A DNA stretch of 14,532 nucleotides from an uncultured Lachnospiraceae bacterium (GCA_934437985.1 CAKSBI010000046.1:1-14532), one strand, 5' to 3'. Shown: positions 6,504 to 14,091, numbered from the stretch's first letter. Numbers and translations are program-made. The notes: generated by a model not told the origin, from the sequence alone.

Positions 6504-8621
6504 TTATATATCTTTTTTCTCACTGTGCATCCTGTAATTAATCACCCGCCCATATACCTCCGGATGTTCATTTTTCAGATGCGCATCAAGCTTCTGTCTT
6601 CTCTCATAGAATTTTTTTGCGAGCTCTTCATTCTCATGTGTTATCTTTTCCATCAGAAGCTCACGCCTGTGTTCAAGAGTCTTTGCCAGCGTCTCCTCGT
6701 CATGGCCCGATATACGTACAAGCTCTTTCAGATGCTCCTCCAGATGCTCCAGCCACTCATCTTCACAGGCTGCATCCATATATGTCCAGTTACCCATATG
6801 GCATATAGAATCCAGTTTTCCATCCTTAGAAAGGTTAGTAATCTGACGCATTATCTGCTTTTCAATCTCATATTCCGCATCTCCGCCAAATCCCCATATA
6901 TACTCCTGCACAGAATTCTCAGCTCTCTTCCTGCCCGGACTTGCCTCGTAATTCTCTATCCCCTCGAGAGGATATGGTTTTCTGATTCCCATATCCTTAA
7001 GGGCAACATTAACGGTACGCCTGACAGCTCCCTCAGCCAGCATGAAGCCCAGCCCCTGGCGTCTCATCTGTTCATTAAGCCCGGCAATATGCTCCGTCAT
7101 ATAGAACCTTATATTTCTTTTCTTCAGCTGCTTATAAAGTATCCCGATGCAATCTGCAGCAGTTACATCTATGTCACCGATTCCGCTTGCATCCACTATA
7201 ACCGCCTTTGTATCTTCTCTTATACTGTCAAGGATATCCTTCTGGAAAACCTCGATATTGGCAAAAAATAAGTTACTGCTGAACCTGTACACAACAACAT
7301 TCTTTATAGGGTACACATTACGGAACTCATCAAAGCTGCGGAAATGTGTATGCCCCGGCTGGATTCCCAGGAAACATCTCGGCGGCTTTGAAGCACGGAT
7401 AATCATCTCGGCAAATGAAAGCACCACGCCTATCAGAACCCCATTTACCGTACCAAAAATGAGTACACCCAAAAAAGCTCCCCAGAATATAAAGAATTCT
7501 TTTTTATTGGCTTTCCACAAACGTGGTAAAAGCTCAAACTCTGTTGCACCAATTAAAGCAGATATTACAATTGCAGTCAGCACAGGCACCGGTAAATACT
7601 GTATAAACCCGGTTCCAAGAAGTAGTATCCCAGCCATGCATATTCCTGCTGTAAGCCCTGCTGCCTGTGTTTTTCCACCATACTGCTCATTCATGGCTGT
7701 TCTTGATACAGACCCATTAATGGGACAGCACCCGGTAAATGCCGCTGCCATGTTAGCCATGCCAAACGCAAGCAGCTCCTGGTTGGCATTAATGGTATAA
7801 TTGTTCTTTCTAGCAAAATTATTCTCTGCAAGCAATGTTTCAGCCATAATTACCATCGCAACCGAAAAACTGATCATAATTACCTTCTCAGCTGAGATTC
7901 CATCAAAAACAGGCATTTTAAAATGTGGCAGTCCTTTATCAACAGCAGGAAGCATATTAACACCATTTAACCATTCCGGGTAAGCGTATGAAATAAATGC
8001 ACCTGCAAGCATAACAATTACTGCCATCGGAATCTTCGGAAAAACCTTTTTTGATATTAACAGGACTGCCAGTGTGATAAGGCCGGTTACAAGCGACAGC
8101 ACATTAACATCCTTAAGTGTTCCGGCGATATGTATCAGTAATTCATGCAGCTCCCCTGTTCCTGCAGTACCTCCGTATAATTTTGGAACCTGCATCATTA
8201 TAATTGTTGTACATATGCCGGATATAAAGCCTCCCATTACCGGACCGGATATGTAACTTACAAGTCTCCCTGCCTTTAATACACAGAATAACAAAAGCCA
8301 TAATGCCGTAAATAACGTAATCAGTGGCACCACGGTAAGTGCCTCGGATGATTCAGGGGCAATCCCAAGCGACATGACCGCTGCCCCAACCATGGCTGCC
8401 GGTGCGGCATCAACGCCGAATATAAACTGTCCGGAGGTTGACAGAAGTGCAAAAACAATTATCGGAAATACAGAGCCATATAACCCATATACGACCGGAA
8501 GTCCCGCAATCTGTGCATATCCCATTGATATCGGAATCGAAACTGCTGCAATTATGATTCCCGAGAATACGTCATTAATAATATTATTCTTTTTATAATC
8601 TCTCAAAGTATAAGCAAACAT
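6504..8621 (-). CDS. SulP-family anion transporter with STAS domain and C-terminal extension
   Basis: A 705-residue integral membrane protein of the SulP (SLC26-like) family, which moves sulfate, bicarbonate or related anions across the cytoplasmic membrane. The N-terminal family signature (DVFSGIIIAAVSIPISMGYAQIAGLP) is at about 17-42, followed by a hydrophobic transport domain to about 410. That domain includes the conserved NGSVSRTAMNEQYGGKTQ segment (302-319). A cytoplasmic STAS domain spans about 440-545, with VDASGIGDIDVTAAD. Typical bacterial members are about 550-600 residues. This one carries about 150 further residues, rich in charged helix and probably coiled coil near 620-685. The start at 8621 was chosen over the ATG at 8627 because the GGGGG ribosome site is 9 nt from it and only 3 nt from the other. 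The substrate cannot be read from the sequence. Confidence 0.93.
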   Translation of the reverse strand: MFAYTLRDYKKNNIINDVFSGIIIAAVSIPISMGYAQIAGLPVVYGLYGSVFPIIVFALLSTSGQFIFGVDAAPAAMVGAAVMSLGIAPESSEALTVVPLITLFTALWLLLFCVLKAGRLVSYISGPVMGGFISGICTTIIMMQVPKLYGGTAGTGELHELLIHIAGTLKDVNVLSLVTGLITLAVLLISKKVFPKIPMAVIVMLAGAFISYAYPEWLNGVNMLPAVDKGLPHFKMPVFDGISAEKVIMISFSVAMVIMAETLLAENNFARKNNYTINANQELLAFGMANMAAAFTGCCPINGSVSRTAMNEQYGGKTQAAGLTAGICMAGILLLGTGFIQYLPVPVLTAIVISALIGATEFELLPRLWKANKKEFFIFWGAFLGVLIFGTVNGVLIGVVLSFAEMIIRASKPPRCFLGIQPGHTHFRSFDEFRNVYPIKNVVVYRFSSNLFFANIEVFQKDILDSIREDTKAVIVDASGIGDIDVTAADCIGILYKQLKKRNIRFYMTEHIAGLNEQMRRQGLGFMLAEGAVRRTVNVALKDMGIRKPYPLEGIENYEASPGRKRAENSVQEYIWGFGGDAEYEIEKQIMRQITNLSKDGKLDSICHMGNWTYMDAACEDEWLEHLEEHLKELVRISGHDEETLAKTLEHRRELLMEKITHENEELAKKFYERRQKLDAHLKNEHPEVYGRVINYRMHSEKKDI

Positions 8622-8690
8622 AACCATATTCCCCCAAATTAACTATATTACGGGCTGCTGTAAGGACACCTTTTTCAACAGTCATTATAT

Positions 8691-8719
8691 ATTATAACCG
8701 CCTTCTGATTTTCCGTCAT
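8691..8719 (-). promoter_or_regulatory. Probable promoter of the SulP transporter gene
   Basis: On the minus strand ATGACG (8719-8714) is followed after 17 bp by a perfect TATAAT (8696-8691), about 70 bp upstream of the transporter start. The -35 matches only four of six consensus positions. No clear terminator separates it from the upstream regulator gene, so read-through is possible. Confidence 0.5.
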
Positions 8720-8755
8720 TAAAAATTCATCATAAAATAGCATTGAAATTATTCA

Positions 8756-9475
8756 TTATAATATCCGCTCCATCAGCTTCCCATAAATATTTTTTCTGTG
8801 GCGGACAGGAATAGTTATCCTGACTCCGCCATTTAATACTATTTCTTCTTTTGTAAATGAACTGATATGAATGATATTAACTACATACCCTTTTCCTATC
8901 ATAATAAAATTACTCCTGTCCTGTAATTGCAGATACAGTTTCGACAGACTTACATAGCTTTTGTAAACGGCTCCCTTTTCCGTGTGGATAACAGAATAAT
9001 GATTATCCGATTCAATATACATTATCCGGTACAATGGAAGCATTAATACCTTATGATGAACTGATATTTTTAGTTTTTTCAGCTCTAACTCATAATGGTA
9101 TAATAACCGCTCCAATGTATGTACTACCTGTTCCTTAACAGGTTTCCCATACCATATATATCCCTCTGCACAAATCATATACCCTTCATATGCATACCTG
9201 TCTGACCCGGACACTAATACAATACTGATATCCATCTTCTTCCCGTATATCTCATATGCAAGCATTAACCCTGACAGATTATTATCAGATAACTCAGGCG
9301 ATATGAATATAACTGCCGGCTTCCTGTCATTCTGCCACAGGGCATCACTGACCTGCGTTGGTGTATTATAATACTCTATTGTACAGTCTACCCCGGCTTC
9401 ATCAAAAAAAGCACCTGCTTCTTCACCCAGCTGTTTTACAAATTCACCATCATTTTCCAAAATCCACATTTCCAC
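8756..9475 (-). CDS. LytTR-family response regulator with a degenerate receiver
   Basis: A protein of about 239 residues with an N-terminal receiver-like fold (about 1-120) and a C-terminal LytTR DNA-binding domain (about 142-239). The latter shows the family pattern LPLYRIMYIESDNHYSVIHT ... GKGYVVNIIHI ... ITIPVRHRK. LytTR regulators (AgrA, VirR, ComE type) bind paired direct repeats and often control peptide, bacteriocin or surface genes. In the receiver the position of the phospho-acceptor Asp is Ser (VIFISPEL in place of the usual LIFLDIEL), while the conserved Lys in WYGKPV remains. It may therefore act without phosphorylation. The GTG at 9475 sits 8 nt from GAGGGG and was preferred; GTG 9484 and ATG 9469 are alternatives. 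No adjacent histidine kinase gene is present. It is divergent from the lipoprotein gene at 9607, a possible target. Confidence 0.87.
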   Translation of the reverse strand: MEMWILENDGEFVKQLGEEAGAFFDEAGVDCTIEYYNTPTQVSDALWQNDRKPAVIFISPELSDNNLSGLMLAYEIYGKKMDISIVLVSGSDRYAYEGYMICAEGYIWYGKPVKEQVVHTLERLLYHYELELKKLKISVHHKVLMLPLYRIMYIESDNHYSVIHTEKGAVYKSYVSLSKLYLQLQDRSNFIMIGKGYVVNIIHISSFTKEEIVLNGGVRITIPVRHRKNIYGKLMERIL

Positions 9476-9492
9476 ATTTATCACCCCTCATC

Positions 9493-9501
9493 ATTATATC
9501 A
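9493..9501 (-). promoter_or_regulatory. Possible extended -10 for the LytTR gene
   Basis: TGATATAAT on the minus strand fits an extended -10 (TG-N-TATAAT). No -35 at the right distance was seen. The predicted start of transcription, about 9486, would fall inside the ribosome site at 9489-9484, so this may not be the main promoter. Confidence 0.3.
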
Positions 9502-9541
9502 TAACATTTTCGTTGTTTTCCATGCAATTATGTAAAAATTG

Positions 9542-9570
9542 TTGTCTTTTTGCTATTGGTCAGATATAAT
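9542..9570 (+). promoter_or_regulatory. SigA-type promoter of the small lipoprotein gene
   Basis: TTGTCT (9542-9547) and a perfect TATAAT (9565-9570) are separated by 17 bp. Transcription should start near 9577, leaving about 30 nt to the ATG and including the AAAGGAGA ribosome site (9592-9600). Confidence 0.8.
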
Positions 9571-9606
9571 TCGACACGAAACAAATATTCTAAAAGGAGA
9601 AATAAA

Positions 9607-10167
9607 ATGAGAAAAAAATTATTATCACTTGGTTTGATCCTGGCAATGTCACTTAGCCTGGCCGCCTGCGGTGGAAAAGATGATGCTTCACAGACTCCTG
9701 CTGCAAACGAAGCAACAGAGGCTCCGGCTGCAACAGATGCCCCGGCTGATGACGTTACTGAAGATGATGCTGCTTCAGATGACGATACTTCAACTATTAC
9801 CTCACTGACAGAGCTGGAAGGAATCCTTACCTGCGGATATGCCGGTGTAGCTACTGATGACGAAAATACAGGTATGTATCTTGCCATGAACGATGACGCA
9901 ACATTTTCTTTATTAATTATCGCATCAGCAACAGAGAAAGAGAATCTGAGTTTTGTCGGCGAATCAACTATCAATGATGACGGTACAATGACTATCAATG
10001 ACGAGTCTTCACAGACATCTATCACATTCGGAGTTCAGGACAATGAGGATGGTACATTCACTCTTGACTACGGCGATATCGGAACAGCTATGGTAGCTGA
10101 GTGCGAGGTTTCAGAAGTATTAGAGATGATGGATATCATCGACCAGAATACTACCTCAGCAAACTAA
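9607..10167 (+). CDS. Small Ala/Asp-rich lipoprotein of unknown function
   Basis: A 186-residue predicted lipoprotein. It has a basic N-terminus (MRKKLL), a hydrophobic segment and the lipobox LAAC with the lipidated Cys at residue 21, so it should be anchored on the outer face of the membrane. Residues about 24-62 form an unstructured linker of Ala, Asp, Glu, Thr and Pro. The C-terminal part (about 63-175) is rich in short beta-type stretches and Asp/Asn-Gly turns, such as STINDDGTMTINDESSQTSI and DNEDGTFTLDYGD, suggesting a compact beta domain. No known family was recognised. The ATG at 9607 is 7 nt from GGAG; earlier in-frame codons lie upstream of the ribosome site and are rejected. It is a single-gene unit with its own promoter and terminator. 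The LytTR regulator is divergently transcribed next to it. Confidence 0.88.
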   Translation: MRKKLLSLGLILAMSLSLAACGGKDDASQTPAANEATEAPAATDAPADDVTEDDAASDDDTSTITSLTELEGILTCGYAGVATDDENTGMYLAMNDDATFSLLIIASATEKENLSFVGESTINDDGTMTINDESSQTSITFGVQDNEDGTFTLDYGDIGTAMVAECEVSEVLEMMDIIDQNTTSAN

Positions 10168-10176
10168 TAATTACTT

Positions 10177-10204
10177 ATACAAGGTACTTCATACAAGGTA
10201 CTTC
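10177..10204. repeat. Perfect 14-bp tandem duplication
   Basis: ATACAAGGTACTTC occurs twice with no gap, at 10177-10190 and 10191-10204, between the lipoprotein stop codon and the terminator hairpin. It looks like a recent slippage duplication, or possibly a paired binding site. Confidence 0.9.
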
Positions 10205-10415
10205 AAAAAGATTCACGGTACAGCCTGCTTATCTTAAGTACAGCTGTACCGTGAATTTTTTTATCTTCCAGGCCATCAGCTATTGTCAGGTCATTTCCAA
10301 ACATGATAAAACGGTAGGCGTTTCCGGGGATATATTCCCCTGTGAGCCATGGGTATCTCTGCAGAATCAGTTCTAAGAAATTTGCGGTCTTGTGAACAAC
10401 ACAGGGCAGCATCAT
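10203..10415 (-). CDS. Small 70-codon ORF coupled to the ABC ATPase gene, possibly a gene remnant
   Basis: The ATG at 10415 overlaps the stop of the ABC ATPase gene as ATGA, the same coupling used elsewhere in this operon. The predicted peptide begins MMLPCVVHKTANFLELIL and contains RYPWLTGEYIPGNAYRFIM and GNDLTIADGLEDKK. It is soluble-looking, with no signal peptide, and was not recognised. Codon choice looks coding, but the last 15 or so codons are made of the 13-bp terminator hairpin at 10211-10256, which would be an unusual place for a conserved protein end. It could be the leftover start of a longer gene cut at the terminator, or a fortuitous ORF. Confidence 0.35.
   Translation of the reverse strand: MMLPCVVHKTANFLELILQRYPWLTGEYIPGNAYRFIMFGNDLTIADGLEDKKIHGTAVLKISRLYRESF
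10211..10262. terminator. Strong bidirectional intrinsic terminator
   Basis: TTCACGGTACAGC (10212-10224) and GCTGTACCGTGAA (10243-10255) form a perfect 13-bp stem, extended by one A-T pair. Seven T follow on the plus strand (10256-10262), ending the small lipoprotein transcript. On the minus strand the hairpin is followed by CTTTTTG, so it can also end the convergent ABC operon. Confidence 0.9.
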
Positions 10416-11041
10416 ATGACAACAAGCTCTCCGCCATCCATAGTATATGTCCTGTCGCAGATGTATGCTATATCCTGCTCATTGTGTGATGCAAGTATTA
10501 TAGTTTTACCTTTTTTCTTTTCATCAACGAGCAGATTTCTAATCTTCTCTGTCATCACCTTATCCAGTCCATTGAAGGGTTCGTCCAGTATAAGTATATC
10601 CGGATTCTCCATAAGTGCCTGTGCAATTCCAAGACGCTGCCTCATTCCAAGTGAGTACTTTCTTACACTCTTTTTATCGTCCGGATTCAAACCAACCAAT
10701 TCCATATAACCGCATATTACATTCTTATCTATCTTCTTTTTAATACCTGCCAAAACTTTTAAATTCTCGTACCCGGTCATATAAGGAACAAATCCCGGCG
10801 TTTCAATTATAATACCGGCATTTTCAATAAACTCCACGTCTTTGCCAATCACTTTATCATTAACTGTTATTTCCCCGGTAAACATCGTGTTAAATCCACA
10901 TATGCACTTCATAAGCATCGTCTTACCGGAACCATTGCTCCCTACGAATCCGACTGCCTCTCCCTTCTTTATACATAGCGAAATATCATTTAATATATTA
11001 TAGTTCCTGATTTTTAATGATACTTTATTTACTTTTATCAT
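10412..11041 (-). CDS. ABC transporter ATP-binding protein
   Basis: A 209-residue single ABC ATPase domain. Motifs in order: Walker A GSNGSGKT at 34-41, a Q-loop region near 78-90 (IIIETPGFVPYMTGYENL) in which the usual Gln is not evident, the ABC signature YSLGMRQR at 129-136, Walker B ILILDEP at 149-155 with catalytic Glu154, and switch His186. The general pattern resembles CcmA/BcrA-type exporters of antibiotics and lantibiotics. At 209 residues it is short for that group, which often has about 230-300, and lacks a C-terminal extension. Its start overlaps the stop of the upstream permease gene by one base (TAATG), with AGGAGA just upstream, so the two are translationally coupled. It should energise transport by the two membrane proteins encoded before it. 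The substrate is unknown. Confidence 0.93.
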   Translation of the reverse strand: MIKVNKVSLKIRNYNILNDISLCIKKGEAVGFVGSNGSGKTMLMKCICGFNTMFTGEITVNDKVIGKDVEFIENAGIIIETPGFVPYMTGYENLKVLAGIKKKIDKNVICGYMELVGLNPDDKKSVRKYSLGMRQRLGIAQALMENPDILILDEPFNGLDKVMTEKIRNLLVDEKKKGKTIILASHNEQDIAYICDRTYTMDGGELVVI

Positions 11042-11910
11042 TAAGGTCTCCTCTCCTCCAAAACATCTATAGTAAGCTTTCTTGCCTTATTATACGCTAT
11101 CATGCTTAATACCACGATTACCAGCGCAAGTATCAATATTGACTTCCATGGTGAAAATATATATTTTCTGAGATATATACTATAATGCGAACTAAGAAAA
11201 GCATGACATATCACGAAATACCACATTGCATTATTTGACAATATATATAATGCCCCTCCAAGCGATATCTGAACTATCAGTAAGCAAAAAAACAGCAGCT
11301 TCTGGGAATACATATATCCTACAGTCAAAAACAACGAACATATTACCAAAAACATTGTCAGCATTAAAAATGACATTAACAATGCCTTATACGGCGGCAT
11401 CTGATTATATAAACTTGGTGATATTATTCCATCAATATGTATGGCTGACATATCACCATACATACGGTCATGATCTGTCACCACAATGCTCCATCCATTT
11501 GAAAAAAATGATATACCCACTGTCTGTACAATAGTAATTCCATAGATTACCAGTGAATAAGTAACTGCACTGAGACATTGAAACATAATCTCACCCACAA
11601 TCCAATTTTTCTTTCCCATTCTACTCATATAAAACAACGTATTACCATCCATCGTTGGAAAAGAAGAAATCAGTATTATATACACTATTGTAATAATTAT
11701 TATTACAATACCCGAATTGGTCATGCCAATAACAGATTCAAATGCATTTAGGGGCTGTCCCATGTCCCTTGAAGCTTCAATCAGCGGATTTATAATCATT
11801 TCCCTGGCAGGGATAAATATCAGCAAAAGCATTATATGCTTTAGATTCATAAGCCATTTGATATATTCCCTTCTCATAACAAGCAGTGAATTCGACATAT
11901 CTATTTTCAT
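11041..11910 (-). CDS. ABC-2-like membrane protein (permease subunit)
   Basis: A 289-residue polytopic membrane protein with about six or seven hydrophobic segments, near 24-40, 66-84, 106-134, 175-199, 204-224 and 256-274. The loop after the first segment (about 41-64) and the one at about 140-172 are polar. No sequence motif was recognised; the role is inferred from topology and from its place between another membrane protein gene and the ABC ATPase gene. Its ATG overlaps the upstream gene's stop as ATGA and its stop overlaps the ATPase start as TAATG, so three genes are coupled. It most likely forms half of the transmembrane channel of an ABC exporter. It ends in a basic and acidic tail (NKARKLTIDVLEERRP). 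Confidence 0.75.
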   Translation of the reverse strand: MKIDMSNSLLVMRREYIKWLMNLKHIMLLLIFIPAREMIINPLIEASRDMGQPLNAFESVIGMTNSGIVIIIITIVYIILISSFPTMDGNTLFYMSRMGKKNWIVGEIMFQCLSAVTYSLVIYGITIVQTVGISFFSNGWSIVVTDHDRMYGDMSAIHIDGIISPSLYNQMPPYKALLMSFLMLTMFLVICSLFLTVGYMYSQKLLFFCLLIVQISLGGALYILSNNAMWYFVICHAFLSSHYSIYLRKYIFSPWKSILILALVIVVLSMIAYNKARKLTIDVLEERRP

Positions 11911-12626
11911 GTTCGTTCACTCCATTTTCCTAATAATATGAATATAAGCGACAAAACAGCTGCCACTACTATTACTACAACAATCTTTTCCTCAAATATA
12001 TTGTTTCTTGCAACATATATCAGCGAAAACACTATACTTAACACAACAAACAAATCATTATAAAAATACACAATAATAGCTGCCAACACAGAAACCGTAT
12101 AACTATATACCTGCATATAGGCATATTTTTTTATAAATATCTTCAAAAGCCCATATACATATTCAGACGTCCCTGCATTACCCGCACTATTCTGCGCAAG
12201 ATACGGGTCTGCCAAATTCATTTGTGTAAGCAATATCACTACATACATTACCAAGCCTGTAAAAAGAATAATTGCGCACCCTTTAAACATCCACAACAAA
12301 CGATTAATATTGCACTTAATACGCCCTGTACGTACCATCTCCATCCTGCTGTATGCACTTCGCCGGACTTCTGATATATATGATAAAATTGGTATCGAAA
12401 CAATTATCGGAGTAATCATGTAAAACCACAGCGAGGCAGTTCCTGCGCTAAATGCACTGCCTACCGAACATCCATTCAGCATTTTTTTATTCAAAATACA
12501 TCCAAGGACAGAAAATGAATTACCACCCGCACCCTGCTTATATGGTGCATTCAGGCATAATGCAATAACCGACATTATTCCAACTAATATCACTAGCTTT
12601 TTCTTTTTTAAAATATTGCATGTCAT
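11907..12626 (-). CDS. Predicted membrane protein, second ABC transporter membrane subunit
   Basis: A 239-residue protein with about six predicted membrane segments, near 10-26, 64-84, 114-134, 170-188, 190-206 and 213-233. The N-terminus is basic (NILKKKK), and a basic loop at about 88-108 (RRSAYSRMEMVRTGRIK) probably faces the cytoplasm and could contact the ATPase. The outside loop at about 27-62 is Gly- and Ser-rich with two Cys. No family was recognised from the sequence. AGAGGG lies 8 nt upstream of the ATG at 12626, which begins 18 nt after the lipoprotein stop. Its stop overlaps the next gene's start. It is most simply a partner of the following membrane protein in one heteromeric transporter. 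Confidence 0.7.
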   Translation of the reverse strand: MTCNILKKKKLVILVGIMSVIALCLNAPYKQGAGGNSFSVLGCILNKKMLNGCSVGSAFSAGTASLWFYMITPIIVSIPILSYISEVRRSAYSRMEMVRTGRIKCNINRLLWMFKGCAIILFTGLVMYVVILLTQMNLADPYLAQNSAGNAGTSEYVYGLLKIFIKKYAYMQVYSYTVSVLAAIIVYFYNDLFVVLSIVFSLIYVARNNIFEEKIVVVIVVAAVLSLIFILLGKWSERT

Positions 12627-12644
12627 AATTAATCCCTCTGTAAC

Positions 12645-13838
12645 CTAGCTGATATCCGTACTTATCGTTCCATCAATCATATCCACAAATATGTACTTAT
12701 AATCATTGCTCTTATCATCTGATGATTTATTCTCTCCTTTTTTATCTGCCTTCATTATAAATGCATAAACAGGTCTTGCTGATACTTTCTGCCCGGTCCA
12801 TGGGAATTCATCAATATCCGGGTCCTGTATTACTTCAGGATATAAAGCATACAATGGTATTATTTTATATATTTCCAATTGATTGAATCCTGATATCTCG
12901 GAATTGACTATACGGACTGCACTGTTAAAATCTATCACCTTGTCAACCTTATTGGAATTATTAAGCACAAGATTCCCCCATCCATTATTATAACTTTCCA
13001 ATAATTGCTCTCCGGCATAATCCATCTTTATATTATAAGAAAACAAACCCATATTTACTTTTTCCCCATCAAATTCAGAATCATTTCCATAATCGTTAAA
13101 AGCAATACCTTTATAATAAGCTTCCGCAACTAATGATACCATGCAGCCATCCTTATTATTTTCAGTACCCTTCAGCTTTGAGATATACATATCAGTTATA
13201 TGATAATCATAATCTTCCGTAAGTCTGTATTCTTCCAGTTTCTTCTCTGCATCTTTATAAATATTCTCTAAAGAAACTTCCTCTCCCCCAATGGTCACTT
13301 TCTTTCCTGATATATCATCAAAATACATATCATAATGTTCTTCTGTAATCTTTTCCAATTCCCCATTCAAAATATCATAGGCTTCATCAGCGCTATATAC
13401 AAGCCATCCCCTGTCATCCATCGCAAAATATTTCCTGGTATCAACCATGTCATATACTCTGCAGGGCACAACTTTTTTCCCATCTGACAAAACATCTTCA
13501 GATGACAATGCATCACGTTCAATCCCGAATTTTTCCAAAAAGTAATCCTCTTTTTCAAGTGCATGTTCCTCAAATGCAAGCTCTAATGTGGATATATCAT
13601 CCACTCCTGAAAAATCAACACTATCCGGCAGTATCATATTATCAAGCTTCACATTAACATCATCAACCCCGGACTTTCGCAATTCTTCTACAGTACAATA
13701 TGTAATATCATCAGCATGCATCTGTTTATTATCTCCATATTCCACCATACGGTTACTAACATCCTCCGGCACAGATTTACATCCAGAAAAAAAGCTGCAC
13801 ATAAGCAGCAGTGAAAAACAAATATATTTTGCTTTCAT
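12645..13838 (-). CDS. Large lipoprotein of unknown function, first gene of the ABC operon
   Basis: A 397-residue predicted lipoprotein. The N-terminus MKAKYICFSLLLMCSFFSGC gives a short signal peptide and a lipobox-like FSGC with Cys20 as the lipidation site; Phe at -3 is unusual but tolerated. The mature part is acidic and mixed alpha/beta. It contains the segments YFAMDDRGWLVYSADEAYDIL and GWGNLVLNN, and near the end YAFIMKADKKGENKSSDDKSNDYKYIFVDMIDGTIS, a charged insert followed by a strand. No family was recognised, and it does not look like a standard periplasmic substrate-binding protein. GGGAGGA sits 4 nt upstream of the ATG. It starts the operon with two membrane proteins and an ATPase, so it may be an accessory, sensing or self-protection subunit (inference). 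Confidence 0.85.
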   Translation of the reverse strand: MKAKYICFSLLLMCSFFSGCKSVPEDVSNRMVEYGDNKQMHADDITYCTVEELRKSGVDDVNVKLDNMILPDSVDFSGVDDISTLELAFEEHALEKEDYFLEKFGIERDALSSEDVLSDGKKVVPCRVYDMVDTRKYFAMDDRGWLVYSADEAYDILNGELEKITEEHYDMYFDDISGKKVTIGGEEVSLENIYKDAEKKLEEYRLTEDYDYHITDMYISKLKGTENNKDGCMVSLVAEAYYKGIAFNDYGNDSEFDGEKVNMGLFSYNIKMDYAGEQLLESYNNGWGNLVLNNSNKVDKVIDFNSAVRIVNSEISGFNQLEIYKIIPLYALYPEVIQDPDIDEFPWTGQKVSARPVYAFIMKADKKGENKSSDDKSNDYKYIFVDMIDGTISTDIS

Positions 13839-13909
13839 AAAATCCTCCCACTATTATCCAAAGTCATAGTCCTTCTTTATCTTTCCTACAGGTTTGACTA
13901 TGCTATATT

Positions 13910-13979
13910 AAGATACTGTGGATTGGTATTCCCCTCCTGCAACTTGATGATTTAATAAAAGCTCCAACCACAGTATCTT
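13910..13979. repeat. Long inverted repeat upstream of the ABC operon
   Basis: AAGATACTGTGGATTGG (13910-13926) and CCAACCACAGTATCTT (13964-13979) pair over 16 bp with one unpaired A, around a 37-nt loop. On the plus strand it is followed by a T-rich stretch and could end transcription coming from the left. On the minus strand it lies 70 bp upstream of the lipoprotein start, and its loop contains AGGAGGGG. It may be a regulatory leader element or an operator. Confidence 0.8.
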
Positions 13980-14068
13980 TGTTTATTTATTAATCAGTTA
14001 TTTACCTCATAATGGTTTATCAAAAAGCAGGTCTACGTTATCAATCCATCACATACTAATCTGTACTG

Positions 14069-14088
14069 AAAAAGTCTAAGCCACAGAC
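14069..14088 (-). terminator. Weak hairpin and T-run after the right-edge pseudogene
   Basis: On the minus strand GTCTG/TAGAC (14088-14084 and 14078-14074) can form a 5-bp stem with one G-T pair, followed by TTTTT (14073-14069). It begins just 4 nt past the pseudogene's last stop codon. The stem is short, so termination would be weak. Confidence 0.35.
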
Positions 14089-14091
14089 AAG

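Noticed and set aside
6456..7271. 271-codon plus-strand ORF opposite the SulP gene
   Set aside because: It lacks a ribosome site and overlaps clear SulP and STAS coding on the other strand, so it is an antisense shadow.
7147..7800. 217-codon plus-strand ORF opposite the SulP gene
   Set aside because: It is antisense to the conserved transporter domain, with no family pattern and no ribosome site.
9528..10025. 165-codon minus-strand ORF opposite the small lipoprotein gene
   Set aside because: It is a shadow of the Ala/Asp-rich lipoprotein, giving a Ser/Val-rich product. The sense gene has a promoter, ribosome site, lipobox and terminator.
13588..13869. 93-codon plus-strand ORF opposite the large lipoprotein
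   Set aside because: It is antisense to the signal peptide and N-terminal region of a well-supported gene, with no ribosome site or recognisable family.
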